A DNA stretch of 64,000 nt, from NCBI RefSeq assembly GCF_000237925.1, contig NW_017386036.1, positions 496,001 through 560,000 on the forward strand, read 5' to 3'. The first letter of the stretch is position 1; every line of letters begins with the position of its first letter. The notes under the pieces were generated by a model. It saw nothing but the letters and a program-made list of their open reading frames with translations. It ran no database searches and had not been told where the DNA came from. The translations under genes were made by a program, and so were the position numbers. This DNA comes from Schistosoma mansoni. Lineage: Eukaryota > Platyhelminthes > Trematoda > Strigeidida > Schistosomatidae. Positions 51,001 to 61,773 of this stretch are shown here, piece by piece.

Positions 51001-54000
51001 CTTCACTGCAGGTCAATAAATCGGTGGTATTGTGATGGACGCAATTCCCAAGATTGTTGGTAGGTAGTATGTAGTGCAACGTGGCGTCGAAGTTGTCACA
51101 GTTCTCAGACGGAGAGAAGAATTTCAGTATATCAAAAGCACGGCGCAGGCAGAACACTTGATGACCAGACAAGACAGTTCAGGTTGAAGAACACCCAGCA
51201 AGATGCAAATGGATGACCAAAGGTCATGTATACATATTACATAAACACTGTAATTTCTTACAACAAACATGCCTTCTGTCCATTGCTTTGTTTTACAGTA
51301 GTACTAACAAGATGAAAGACATTTACTCTTGACCTATAACATATGTGAAAGTGTTCGATGACTTATGGAGGGATAAACATGATCAATCTATACAAGATGT
51401 AAGCAAACCTTAAACTGTTTTTCAACTTCTTACCAAAACTAGTGTTATGAGAAACTTGTCCTCAGTTAACAATATTTTGCAAGATAGATACTAAGACAGC
51501 ATTGCTCCAAAATTCAATCGGCTCCTTGACCATATATATATATAACTGGTAGGTTGTTACGACCTAAAATTTTTACGGTAACTTCAACAACGCGGACTCG
51601 TGTTAACAGAGTGGAGAAGATCAACTAGGTGCAAGTTTTCGTAACTCGATACTCGTTACACTTGATCAGTGAAGATACGTTTATGTAGGATCTTTAATTG
51701 GATCTATCCAGGATATGATTCATAGAAGCATTAAATGACAAAAAATTGATTCAGCAATAACTCAACCCAATGAAACATTTGATTTAGTTACCCATGTGAA
51801 TGGTACAACTGCTTTCGACGAAACATCGATAAAATAAAAATATAAATCTCTTGAGACGCTAAATTACTTACTAAACTTACAATGAAGATAATAATATAAA
51901 ATCATTTACAACACACGCAAATGCTGCAACAAAACATACAGTTATTCGTGTCATAGTACCCCGTTGAGTAGTGCTGAAAAACTATCCGTCAGTTTTCTGT
52001 GTATTTTGATAGTCTGAAGGAGTAGTATCTAACATACAAATCCTAACCTGAAGCTTATACCATGTTATTACAAAGTCTTTCCGGTTGCAAGATAATACAA
52101 CTACTTAATCGCTCAAAATTTAAATCACTGGTAACTGTGGTCCGAATTATTACACTTCGAGTGACAAGAATATTTCCCTAAGCCTTATCTGAATTCAAAT
52201 ATGTTCTTAGGTCGTGATAATTGAAACCGGAAAAGAAGACGCCGAAGAACCGGTAGTATAATGTCGAAAATAAAACAAACTCAAGTCAACGTAATGATAT
52301 CTCACTGTAAAATGTCTAGCTTTGAATTTTGCTCAGAAGTCAATAACAAAAACACGAGTTCTCTATCCCAAACTGACTATACATTTTTGGCTGTTTCAAG
52401 CTGGACTTGTTTCACCATTTAGGTCAAACGTAACTGCTGTCAGTTACGAAATTTTGGAGATAAGAATAGATGAAGAGAAATCACAGAAAGATACCTTGCA
52501 AGCACTAACAAGCCATGACATACCATTGTAGTATCTTTCATGCGAACTTTTTCTTGCAAATATTTGCTAGTCGCCCCCATTATACCAGAGCAGGTAGATG
52601 CACCACAGTAACACTTTTGTTCAGAAACCCTGAATTTTACAACAATGAACAAAAATTTAGAACGAATAAGTTCAAAAGTAAATAGAGTGGTGAAAGAACG
52701 GATTTTGTTAAAAGCGCCTTATTGGATGTTAATAAATTTACCTCATCCAATCATTTAAACTCGTCTTAAGAAGAATGTGAACTGAGTTCAACCTGAATAA
52801 ACATTGGTTTGAGTCAAAAAGGAACATAATAAGTATTTTATAGTTAATCGAATGGTGCCAGTTAATATTACGAAACGGAAAGGCTGGCATTAAAAATTGG
52901 ACTATGTAATAATACCTTATACGACGTATCTGTATATTTGTTTCAATTTGGGCAAAATCGGTCTTGAAGCTCGTGAGTATGCATTTGTCGATACAGGATA
53001 ATAATAATAATATAACATCACCTTACAAACGAACATAACTTCACCAGGTTGCACACTGAAATCGGGGTTTCAAGAATCGCTCGTTGTTCTATTATCCACG
53101 ACTTTTACGGTAAGTATACTTTAATACAACTTAATTACTGAGTATAGGTTTACGCATTAAAATCTGAGCCATGATTAATATGATATAGATATATAACATT
53201 ACTCCCCAGGCTGAAGTAGGATAGAGTTCTTTATAAAAATCTGAACTTCAATAAAGACACTTCGGTAATTGGGATATATTTGGGTGAAACCATAGAATCA
53301 TTTTATGTAAAACTTTCTAAAAGCTGTATGTAAGAATAAGTCTTAATTTCCGACCTAGCCACAGTTCAGTATGATTATATAGTCAGAGCTGATCCAAGCA
53401 TGTAGGTTTAAATAAAAGCCTTTAAAACTCACTATCTCATGTACTTATTTTCAGTCGCATGGTGGCAGATTCCAACATTCTGCATACTGTTTAGAAATTC
53501 ATGTAGTATTACTAACAACGGCTTGATTTATAGACCTAAACTTAGCTGACAAGTTGCGATACACTAATTGGGATCTCGTTTGGTTTTTTGGATACATGAT
53601 ATCATTGGGATAAAGCAAACTATGAACAAAGATCTTAAATGTCTAGAGAGAATCCGGGCTGAGAACGTTCGGTGACTCTGTGTTTGATCATCGTTATCTC
53701 CAAATGAACTACCAACATTTGGGGGTAACATCATGTTAGTAATGCAGAGGTCCGGATATCCGTGTTCGGGGGTGATGACAACGGCCCAATTAGTTTTGTT
53801 ATGTTGAAATACTAGCTCCAGTGGTTTGAATATGTACTTCAAATGTCTTCCAAGCGACTTCCATATCGTGCTTTGTTTTCTGACACTGGGTTCGGATGGC
53901 GAAAGCGAAGGAGCGATCAGCTTATGACACGGTGCTGAGGTATGAAAAAACATTGTATAGGACTGGGATCCGTTGATGCAAATTAATGTCTTGAGACATT

Positions 54001-57000
54001 ATTAAACACAGCTCAGTCCTGTTGTAATTTTGTCTCACTTCAAGAAACTAAGGACTTCCGTAACTAAAAGTAGTTTCTTGGACTATTTTTTCACGTGAAC
54101 TGTTTCTTTTGTTCACTCACTTATTCACTTAATTATTTCTTGATCATTTTAACCCTCCTTTGTCTATCTCTTCACGATTTCATCCAATTATTTGTGTGGC
54201 AAGGACTTATCTTAGTGCCCATTCGTATCAAGATTTGTATTTAAATATACAATAAAACATTCAATTTATTAAATTTTGACTTTCTATTGAAAATGTCTAT
54301 ACGTTCCTTCTTAATTCTAAAATATTGTAGGGAGAACGACCAGGAATTACTTTCCGTCAATTTAGTCGTTATTGGATTTTGACATTTAAAACACTAGGAT
54401 CATTTTAAGACTAAACGACAAACTAACTGATATCGTTTAGTAAACACTCAACTCTGATCAGCAGTTACCTGAGTAAACATTTTCTATCATAAAAAAATAA
54501 GATCGAAAACTAATCACTGACACGCAAAATGTTATTGCTTCAAAGAACACACTAATATCACCAGTAGTTAATACCACTATTTGTGTGGATAGAATCTTAA
54601 GTCCTATCTATCAGCTGAAGTTTATTATTTTTAAATAATAAAACACGAATTAGATTCATTTAGATACTCAACACAATCATTTCGACATGTAATTGCAAGC
54701 TAGACACCTGGTAAATAAAAATAACTGAAAAATATTACACACATATTACGAATTACAAGGTTTATAGCTAGTCAGTGCTGCTAAAAGTACTATTAACAAA
54801 ACTAGCGTTTTGCTTTAACAAATATGTTACATTTAATGAAAGGTTTAATGCCATATAATTCCGAAAATACATTACACAACACATACCCATACTGGACAAA
54901 CTGGTAATCTATGGTTACTTCCTGACCAGATGGGATATCTTCTTTAGCAAAAAACCCAATGCGTATTTCACCATTTACACTCCACTAAGAAATAAAAATA
55001 CAAAGATAATAAAGTACCACAAGCATGTGCCGGTGGGAAAGTTGTTTTGCAGGTATTATGATAGTACTACGAATTACCAAAACGTACAACTCATGGAATG
55101 TTAAGTATATGAACTATCGACTAATTAATTTATATGTATTAAACTTACCAAACATACAAGACGATTATTTATTTACCTTTTGAGTAACACAGTTGGGTTC
55201 GCATGAGTGATTTACGAATCTTGCCCAGTTGCCTTTACTACCAGCATCGATGAATCTATCTGACTCCACAGCCATAAAGTAGTGATGAGCGTGACCCAGG
55301 CGTTCGTACCGCCGGATACGACGACGAAATTCAGAAAAGTCAATAACTTCTCCCACATATTCAATTACAAAGGATCCTCTACAAATAAAAAAAATTCCAA
55401 TGGAGTAATGTATTGCATCAACTTACTTTTTGACGTTATCTGTTGCCATCAGTCCCCATCCTTTGTCTTTACCCGCATAAAAGGGTCTCGTCGGAGCGTA
55501 AAGCCTCATCTGGAACTGACGATTACTGCAAAAATCACCAGCAGCACAATGCAGTCCGCACTCAATATTTAGGGCACGGTTAATGCAACCAGGACCACAG
55601 GAAAGTATGCCTAGGTTAAGTTCCACTGGAGTAGGAGCGACACAATCGCAAATCCACTGTCGCATTTCATAGTGTAATGAACTAGCACGCAATCCAGTTG
55701 CCCCAAGAAGCTTGCCACTCCCCGAGTATGTTGTCTTACTGGGAATCGATGAACGGGTTGAACTCAAAAGACTGTAATCATTGTTCAACAGGTGAGTGTA
55801 TTGTGGAGTAGGTGCTCCAGGATACGAAGAAAAAATGCTGCTTAGATCAACATCATAACTGTGGGACAGAAACAAGAGGATATTTGTGGAAGTCCGTTTT
55901 GAATCAACAAAAAAGTCAATTAAGTAATTCTAGCAATTGTCATTTAGTTATCAACTAATCTTATCAGCAATTCGAATGGTAAGCTTATCAGAATTAATAT
56001 TCAAAATATTTAAAACAACAGAACTGTAGGAAACAATGGATCCAAGAAATAGCCACCTACACACAGTTATTCTCATGAGGATTAAAATTAACAGATACAC
56101 CCGGAACAAAGGGTCTAAAAAACTGATTTCTGAATACTGTTATTAATCACAAGCAGGTCCAAGATAGCAGTGATATGGTAACAGATTTGTACACTCATAC
56201 GGCAATTCACCGAGACAAATTAAATGTTTCAAAAAAATCCAGTTAGACCTAACGAATGAAATCAAACAATTTTTGAAAGGCATCAGAATTAGAGATTCGG
56301 ATAGTAAAACGCTAAGTTCAGATACATCAGCTATCATTACACTCGAGACTTTTAAGAAAGGTGGGATGACTTTCGGATTCTATGAACCTTCTCAAAAGAC
56401 CTAGAGTACAAAAACCGAAATGCTATCAGTAAAAACATACCATTCGGGAGCAGGTAAACCAGGTGGCTCACTTTAACGTAACTAATATACTTGAAAGCAG
56501 AGGAATTCATTGATAAGACGTGTGAGAACGAGAATCCATCGGATTTCTGTCGATGACCGTTTACAGTAAGACAACTTTCCAACGCTGTCGTCTACGGATC
56601 CCGAGTCCCTTGTGCGTTTTATTTCTTTTACCAAAATGAAAACTAACCACACCAACTACAGTAAGCTAAACGACAACTGACAAGTTTGTCCTAAATAAAC
56701 ATCATGCAGGGCAAATACATTTGGCTGCTCAAATGACTGCCTATGGATTGATAGGTGCAAACGACCATGTCGTATGATAAAACAATTGAATGAGTACATT
56801 TTGATTGAGCTTGGATTTTAAAGATGCGTGGAAGTTAGGAAGTAATTACGATAACCGGTAACTTAACCTGCCTAAGAAATATTAGTTGAAAGGCTACGAG
56901 GACCACCAACAAGAGCTAACAGTTGAGGCTTCGTGGTACAGAACTCAGGATGTTTTACGAACTAGGACAAATGATTACGCCTGAAACGTACAAAAATCTT

Positions 57001-60000
57001 ATTTCGAATCAAAAGTAAGACGAAACCAAACTATGCTTGTTCTGCGTAAACGCACTAGACGTCTGAGTAGGCAACGTAGGAGGTAATCGTTAAACACTAT
57101 TTCAGATTAATATTTACCTTATAAGATGTAATTTTGTTGCTAAAATAATCAAAATTAGCATCTTTAAGTTGCAATTAAGTAGACTTACTCGGATAACCTT
57201 TCATACGGATTGAGAGTGTTGGACAGAAAACACATCGGGATATGAGGCTTAATCTTCCGTTTCCGCAGGTCGTATTTCAATTCGCATGGCCTAATGTCCT
57301 GCGTACTGACAACTGTTAGTGGTGTACCATCTACGTGTTCAATAATTTCAGAGCACTGGATATCTAACACATCCAGGTCTCTAGCTGGTTGTGACTGGAT
57401 GCCATCAGTCACCTCACACATTTTTTGAACACCTTGCAAATCCAAATGCTGGGATGACTCGTTGATGTAACTAGGTTCACTTGAAACATGAGAAAATAAG
57501 TCAGGAACTGAGATGGGTTCAAGGACGTCATTGATAGTGACGATAAACTCACCCCCAGGACAGCTCTGAGCATTATCAACTTCTATATTACGTGGACAGA
57601 CTGTGTCCAACTCTGCATTCGACTCCGACTCCATGAAATAGCTATCCGCCGGCTGAACTTCCATACGATTGGGTATATTGTTAGGTGGAGATGGTAGTGG
57701 TATTTCATCTACAAAACAAAAGGTAATTTCCAGACATTCGAATAAAATCTGTTAGGGAAACCCTAAGAAATAATCTTAGCGGAAGGACCAAGATTCACAC
57801 GACTACACAGCAACCACTGCGGATGGTGGCTAAGACTAGCGAGTACTAGACTCCGCCTAAACTGAAATCACAAACTACCAACACAAACGAGTAAACAAAT
57901 GACAGATCACTCGCAATAAAACTGTGTCAATCTTATTCGATAAACGAAACACCCCAAGAGATATCGCCAAAGAATAACAACCTCACTCTGACAGGATTTC
58001 TTAAAAAACCACAGCTGAGAAACAAAATTTATTGCCAAAATGTACAAGGTTTAAAAATACAGCTGAAAATTACACTCAGCGCTTTGTAGACTGATGTTAC
58101 TTGACCTAAACGGAAAGTGTACACACAGGTTCAGATGTAATTAAATCAATACTCAAGAAGACAAAAAGTTGATCTGTCATGAAACCTCAAGGGCGTAGAT
58201 ACAAAGTACTGAATGATTTGTATGGATAGCAGTTTACTTAATTGTTAGAGGGAGCTGTGACAATTTCATTAGTAGTTCCAAAACTCAACGGAGGGACTAA
58301 GCCTTACCTATATTCACACTTTTGGATGGATGGAGTGACTGTGACGTCCGTTTTTGAGATTTCATATTACTCACTTGTCGTTCATTTCGGATAGCCTCAC
58401 TGTGACGACGTTTAACCTCACCGGTTGAATGATTAGTTTCATGTTGACTTGAGTCAGAATCTGTCGAGCTACTATTACTCGACTGTTCATGCTTAAGTGA
58501 AATAAGCTTTCTAGGAGATTGATTTTCGCTGTTTGATGATGAATTAGGGCTACTATTCGAGGGATTATTACTATCAGTTTGTTCCGAAGACTGTCTGTAA
58601 CCCATTTTTGGTTGGGTCTTACGGTAAACATCTTCGAGTGTACCAGTAATACGTGAAGTTAATTTCTGCGTCTGAACGTATTGCACATTATCAGATTCTC
58701 GCTTAACATCAGAATCTTTTTCTGTAAGGCTTTTGACGACGGGTCGAGTGACATTTTTTGTGCTAGTCTTGCTTTTTTTAACAGATGATGTACGTTCAAT
58801 TTTGTCGCACAATTTCTTTTTTTTTTCGGGAGTGCCTGAGCGATGATAAGATCTCTTTGTCTCTTCCAAGTGTGAATCTTTGTGGTCCAGTTTTTTCTGG
58901 GAAGTAGGAAACTTTTTTCTGTCTGATTCCCGTTTTCCTATACTTTCAGCGGCTTCTAACTTTCTTTTATGATCAATACTGCGTTTCCTACTACCTTTAA
59001 GATGACCATGAGCAGTAGATGAGCGGTGACGTTCTTTAGAATTTTGATATGACCGCGATCTGTGGCGAGCACGGCTAGAGCGGTGCACCGAACTCGATGA
59101 GCTAGATGAGTGACGACGTCGTGAGTGCCGGTTTCCGCTAGACCTTCTAGAACGAGATCGTCTGTGTGACCTAGGATATTTGTGGGAATGTGATCTTGAC
59201 CGACGGCGACCATTTTTGCTCTTCGGCGTCTCCTCATTCTGTTGAGACTGATTCGCAACAGCCGGATTAGCTATCAACGGGGTAGCGATCATCTGCGCAG
59301 ATCTAAACTTTTGGGGATTAACAAACTGCATTCCAGCAGTTGGGGGTATCGACGCCTGAACAAGAGTAGGATCAGTTGCATGAGCATGGATCAAATTTCG
59401 AGTGGCAACAATCGGTACAGAGTGGTGAAGTGGTTGGATATTTAGACTCATTAAATTCGGTATTGTTGAGGCTTTCAATGGTAAATTTGTTCCAGGAATA
59501 TGTGCTTTATTCGAAATATTATTACTAAGTACCACAGACTTGTCAACTGTACCAGATGGGACCAGTTGTCCAGAACTGATTATAGAACTAATAGCCTGAA
59601 GATCACTGGAATCAGAAGATGGAATAGGATGAGGATGAGACAGTAGACCTTTGGTGTGATCTGAAGTAGAACTTAAAGTCTCACTTTCTTTAGTTGGTAA
59701 AAACAAATCGGTCTTGACCTCAGTAACAGGCAATTTGTTTTTGGCAGGCAAGACACCAACAGGGAGTTGAGAAGGTTTTGACCTTTTCATCATCGCTTGG
59801 AGTTTAGGCATGGCTTTAGGCTCCTCAACTTTTACATCCTTAGATGATTCGAAAACCCCGGATGATTCTGTAGGCACATCTGAACCTGGTAAAGACTTGG
59901 TAGACTTTCGCATACTAAATTTTAGAGGTCCTAAGGACTCCATTGTGTCAGACTTTGGGAGGTAAGAAGACAAACGAGGATAGAACGGCGGTCGTATTCA

Positions 60001-60290
60001 TCTACATTTTCAACTTTAGAGTAGATTTGGTAAGGGAATGTCTGAAGCTTCTATCTTGGCAGCCGGCGGCAGTGGAATATTACATACATCGCTGACACTC
60101 TTTGGTATAGGAGCATTAATTGGCCCTTAAGAATTAGTTAGTTATGGATTTTACTATAAATATCACATACTTGGTAGTGGAATAGCTGATAAATCAAGCG
60201 ACGGAGAACAATCCTCTAACTCACTAAATTAGATTTTTATATACAAAAAAAGCGAACTTACTCCGTTGGTGAAGCCGGGTCATACTCCAT
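40179..60290 (-). CDS. SETD2: SETD2/Set2-like histone H3 lysine-36 methyltransferase, 17 exons placed, 3' end incomplete
   Basis: Host gene for a nuclear enzyme that methylates histone H3 Lys36 during transcription elongation. Exons joined by GT-AG introns and matching phases give about 1,486 residues without a stop. Order: acidic/proline-rich start; Ser-rich region with an RS stretch (about 285-360); AWS domain (about 834-895, Cys-rich, ending CSNRQFQ); SET domain (about 900-1,016: [29 protein letters not shown]); post-SET ([10 protein letters not shown]); a helical segment as in vertebrate SETD2; then the counterparts of the YRIP and LS-x-ERR-x-LFE stretches. AWS plus SET plus post-SET with these downstream segments separates it from NSD and ASH1. 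No WW or SRI domain (RNA polymerase II binding) and no stop codon were found. Introns lengthen from 38 bp at the 5' end to 5.2 kb. The symbol is by orthology. Confidence 0.92.
41514..41736 (-). CDS. SETD2: SETD2-like exon 16 (LS-x-ERR segment)
   Basis: 223 nt: [20 protein letters not shown], then [20 protein letters not shown], matching LSTEERRKLFEQEV of SETD2. Acceptor TTTTCTCAAG, donor CAG|GTAACG. Confidence 0.85.
42012..42073. repeat. Compound (TA)n(GA)n microsatellite
   Basis: About 36 bp of TA repeats directly followed by about 26 bp of GA repeats, inside the intron between SETD2-like exons 15 and 16. Confidence 0.97.
42157..42223 (-). CDS. SETD2: SETD2-like exon 15
   Basis: 67 nt: [18 protein letters not shown] and SNK. 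Acceptor TTTACCAG, donor AC|GTAAGT; phases fit both neighbours. No domain. Confidence 0.7.
42530..42612 (+). repeat. Decayed hammerhead-ribozyme-like repeat in a SETD2 intron
   Basis: Reads GCTGAAGAACCCAAAAGTAG followed by GACGAAACAGTTGTCCAG. The order CTGANGA, short stem-loop, GAAAC recalls the hammerhead core carried by schistosome Sm-alpha-type SINEs and related repeats. The U of CUGAUGA is A here and stem II is poorly paired, so it should not cleave. Confidence 0.4.
42774..42882 (-). CDS. SETD2: SETD2-like exon 14 (YRIP segment)
   Basis: 109 nt: [20 protein letters not shown] then [16 protein letters not shown]. Aligns with KEVYRIPKKSQTEK of SETD2. The donor that keeps the frame is AAAG|GTCGGT, weaker than its neighbours. 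Confidence 0.82.
42996..43369 (-). CDS. SETD2: SETD2-like exon 13
   Basis: 374 nt, Ser- and Asp/Glu-rich, ending [18 protein letters not shown], which aligns with the LATKLLDSWKDL segment of SETD2. Acceptor CATGTTTCAG; donor CCG|GTAAGT. Confidence 0.88.
43370..48604 (-). other. 5.2-kb intron of the SETD2-like gene
   Basis: The largest intron of the gene, between exons 12 and 13. It contains the RTE-like LINE (45,080-47,600, same strand as the gene); outside that only AT-rich sequence and a short AT tract near 44,917-44,932. Confidence 0.7.
45080..47600 (-). mobile_element. RTE-like LINE, 5' part present, RT truncated
   Basis: Minus-strand LINE. From its 5' side: a GC-rich leader (47,600-46,910), endonuclease start ([20 protein letters not shown], about 46,880), [19 protein letters not shown], the catalytic block [20 protein letters not shown] (about 46,390) and [15 protein letters not shown] (about 46,190). 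Then follow the linker and RT with [16 protein letters not shown] (about 45,410), [20 protein letters not shown] and [12 protein letters not shown]. Sequence similarity ends near 45,100 in mid-RT. Breaks visible: stop codons in the N-terminal endonuclease and a frameshift near 46,110. RTE clade (SR2-like) is inferred from the AYSP-type endonuclease; the clade call is moderate. Confidence 0.85.
48605..48722 (-). CDS. SETD2: SETD2-like exon 12
   Basis: 118 nt: [20 protein letters not shown], then [16 protein letters not shown]. Acceptor AACAG at 48,723 was chosen because the CAG 15 bp upstream would put a stop in frame. Corresponds to the IIQRW stretch of SETD2. Confidence 0.75.
49353..49598 (-). 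CDS. SETD2: SETD2-like exon 11, helical segment after post-SET
   Basis: 246 nt, phase 0 at both ends. Encodes [20 protein letters not shown], then [20 protein letters not shown] and [14 protein letters not shown], matching the LVRIETLEQKL and SCLKSFLERHGLSLL region of SETD2, a helical fold specific to Set2-type enzymes. Confidence 0.88.
49599..52523 (-). other. Intron of the SETD2-like gene, no other feature seen
   Basis: AT-rich intron between exons 10 and 11; no transposon protein and no conserved RNA recognised. Confidence 0.6.
52524..52629 (-). CDS. SETD2: SETD2-like exon 10, post-SET zinc site
   Basis: 106 nt: [18 protein letters not shown]. Cys-x-Cys-x4-Cys is the post-SET zinc ligand set and aligns with QKCFCGSANCRG of vertebrate SETD2. 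Donor ATG|GTATGT. Confidence 0.92.
52630..54886 (-). other. Intron of the SETD2-like gene
   Basis: Between exons 9 and 10. Holds a 129-codon minus-strand frame (53,564-53,953) without recognisable domain, perhaps transposon debris. Confidence 0.6.
54887..54984 (-). CDS. SETD2: SETD2-like exon 9, end of SET domain
   Basis: 98 nt: [20 protein letters not shown], then [13 protein letters not shown], the DYQF motif with the catalytic Tyr. Acceptor TTTCTTAG, donor GG|GTATGT. Confidence 0.93.
55177..55378 (-). CDS. SETD2: SETD2-like exon 8, SET domain core
   Basis: 202 nt after a 48-bp intron. Encodes [40 protein letters not shown] and [25 protein letters not shown] is the S-adenosylmethionine and pseudoknot motif; the Arg corresponding to the conserved SETD2 Arg before FMNHSC is present. 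Confidence 0.95.
55427..55858 (-). CDS. SETD2: SETD2-like exon 7, AWS domain
   Basis: 432 nt. Acceptor CTGTCCCACAG. After a Ser/Tyr/Pro linker it encodes the AWS domain: [37 protein letters not shown], then the pre-SET junction [13 protein letters not shown]. The cysteine spacing matches SETD2 and its zinc-binding AWS fold. Confidence 0.93.
56441..56470 (-). CDS. SETD2: Possible 30-nt micro-exon of the SETD2-like gene
   Basis: Reads EPPGLPAPE with split codons at both ends, between an acceptor (TTAAAG) and a donor (G|GTATGT). Being 30 nt with the same phase on both sides, it can be included or skipped without changing the frame. Tentative. Confidence 0.35.
57189..57708 (-). CDS. SETD2: SETD2-like exon 5
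   Basis: 520 nt. Acceptor TTTTGTAG, then [20 protein letters not shown]; ends NPYERLS and donor GA|GTAAGT. Acidic linker without a known domain; residues near the end ([13 protein letters not shown]) form a basic patch. Confidence 0.8.
58308..59952 (-). CDS. SETD2: SETD2-like exon 4, long Ser-rich and RS-rich exon
   Basis: 1,645 nt. The acceptor is a long pyrimidine tract ending AAAG at 59,953; the first codons read [14 protein letters not shown]. The exon encodes about 548 residues of low-complexity sequence: Lys/Ser-rich start, a hydrophobic Pro/Ala/Ile middle, then an RS-type block ([20 protein letters not shown]) and a Ser/Asn/Lys-rich end. Donor ATAG|GTAAGG. Vertebrate SETD2 likewise has a long disordered N-terminal region. 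If exons 1-3 are wrong, the ATG at 59,943 is the alternative start. Confidence 0.85.
60088..60125 (-). CDS. SETD2: SETD2-like exon 3 (38 nt)
   Basis: Completes a split Arg codon and encodes [12 protein letters not shown]. Acceptor CTTAAG after a 45-bp intron, donor GAT|GTATGT. Confidence 0.6.
60171..60223 (-). CDS. SETD2: SETD2-like exon 2 (53 nt)
   Basis: Encodes [17 protein letters not shown] after completing a split Asp codon. Acceptor TTTAG, donor GTATGT. The intron before it is only 38 bp. Confidence 0.65.
60262..60290 (-). CDS. SETD2: SETD2-like exon 1 (start codon)
   Basis: ATG at 60,288-60,290 begins MEYDPASPT; the donor GA|GTAAGT follows at 60,261. This start was chosen because the next two small exons continue it in phase into the long third coding stretch. 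An acceptor-like TTTCACACAG in the leader (about 60,310) could be a trans-splice site or 5' UTR intron end. Confidence 0.65.
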
Positions 60291-61773
60291 CAAGATGTAT
60301 CAGCTGTGTGAAACTAATACAGTACAATCCCACCAGGATACAACCAAGGACGTTCAATGCTGTATTAAGGCGCTCTTTATTACCAGTGCGAGTTAAAACA
60401 ATGTATCGCTGCAGAGATTAGATTAGTAGATTGTCTTATAAATATTGTATTTCGCAATATACAAATTCATTTTTCCCCAATTAAATTGTCGTTCGAAAGA
60501 GGCTTTATCATGTATACAACAAATTAAATCGTATGATACCATATGCATTTGATGTAGAGATATTTGTTTCGAGAACAAACTAGGATTCTTGTAATAATGA
60601 TGTTCCGTCTCGTTAATGTTTGTTTGTTTTCGTTAACTATACGGCTTTCGTAAGTTTTTCGTTCGTCAAGTACTACACAAAATGTTGCCCTCCTCCCACC
60701 TAGTTATGAAACTAATATTCTGCCTTGATAAATGGATTAGAATTTGAGTAGCTCGAATGAATATAACTAATTATAAGAGAACCCAGGCAATTTCTTTAAA
60801 AATCTCAATTTGTTCGTCAAAAATCTTAAGGATGTTTCGGTTAACCTGTATTTACTACGTGAATGTCAATGATTCCTAGCCACTGTCTATTGTCACCAAG
60901 ATTTAGTGTGAAGTAGCAAAGTATCCGGATGGATTACCAGAAAATCTAAGTTTAGGTCAGGAAAAGTCTCAATGACTCCAACATATTTTGAAATATTATA
61001 CATATAAATATCAACTTGGCCTTCTGCGTTAAGGGAACTTTTGTTTTAAATGGAACTGCAAATTTTCGTCCTTCCCAAATGTAAATGGCTACGACGCTAC
61101 TCGTATGACGGAAAATTGTTGTCCACATTTTAATGAATTTCAGAATTTTGTCTAGGAAAACTGACTAGTGTTATTGGACGTAACTAGTTACTGGTATCCA
61201 TTGGTAGGATCAAACATAAAGTAATACGTCTCGAAACTCTTTACTTATTTATCACCATTAAAGATGGATTGTTGTTGTTGTTGTGTAAGACACCACACCA
61301 TATCTTTTTCAGAAAATAGGTCTGTTGTGATGGCAACCATTATTTCTCATATTTGGTTAAAGATACTCTCCAATCTTTTGAGCGCCCATTTTACTGGTTC
61401 AGTTACACCAATCTTCTAGGTTATCTGACAGATTTTATTACCATTATTAGTTGTAATGTATCACCAGTTCTTTTGACTTGACTTGGCCAAGAATAATAAT
61501 AAAAACATTTCCATCTTGCTGTGCAACAACAGTTCACTAGAATTCAGTTCAGTATAGGCCGTAACGCCAACACGCTGTACCTTAATTAAACGGATAACGC
61601 TCCAACAAGGTTTGGTAGATTCTAAACAAATTCAGAACAATTTAAAATGAATAATCACGAATAACTCTAAAAGGTCGCAAAATATCGGAAAGTTCTGATT
61701 AAACCACCTAAAAAAACAGACATAACATCAGCGACTAAGCGGAACACTGTTCTGGTCCTTCATTTACAAACGT
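60291..61773. other. Upstream region of the SETD2-like gene, no other gene seen
   Basis: Should contain the promoter and 5' leader of the minus-strand gene. No clear TATA box or other motif could be assigned. Confidence 0.4.

Noticed and set aside
53564-53953. 129-codon minus-strand frame in a SETD2 intron
   Set aside because: No motif and no phase-compatible splice sites with neighbouring exons; perhaps transposon debris, not claimed.
58371-59258. Overlapping frames on the minus strand and 59,242-59,445 on the plus strand
   Set aside because: Shadows of SETD2-like exon 4.
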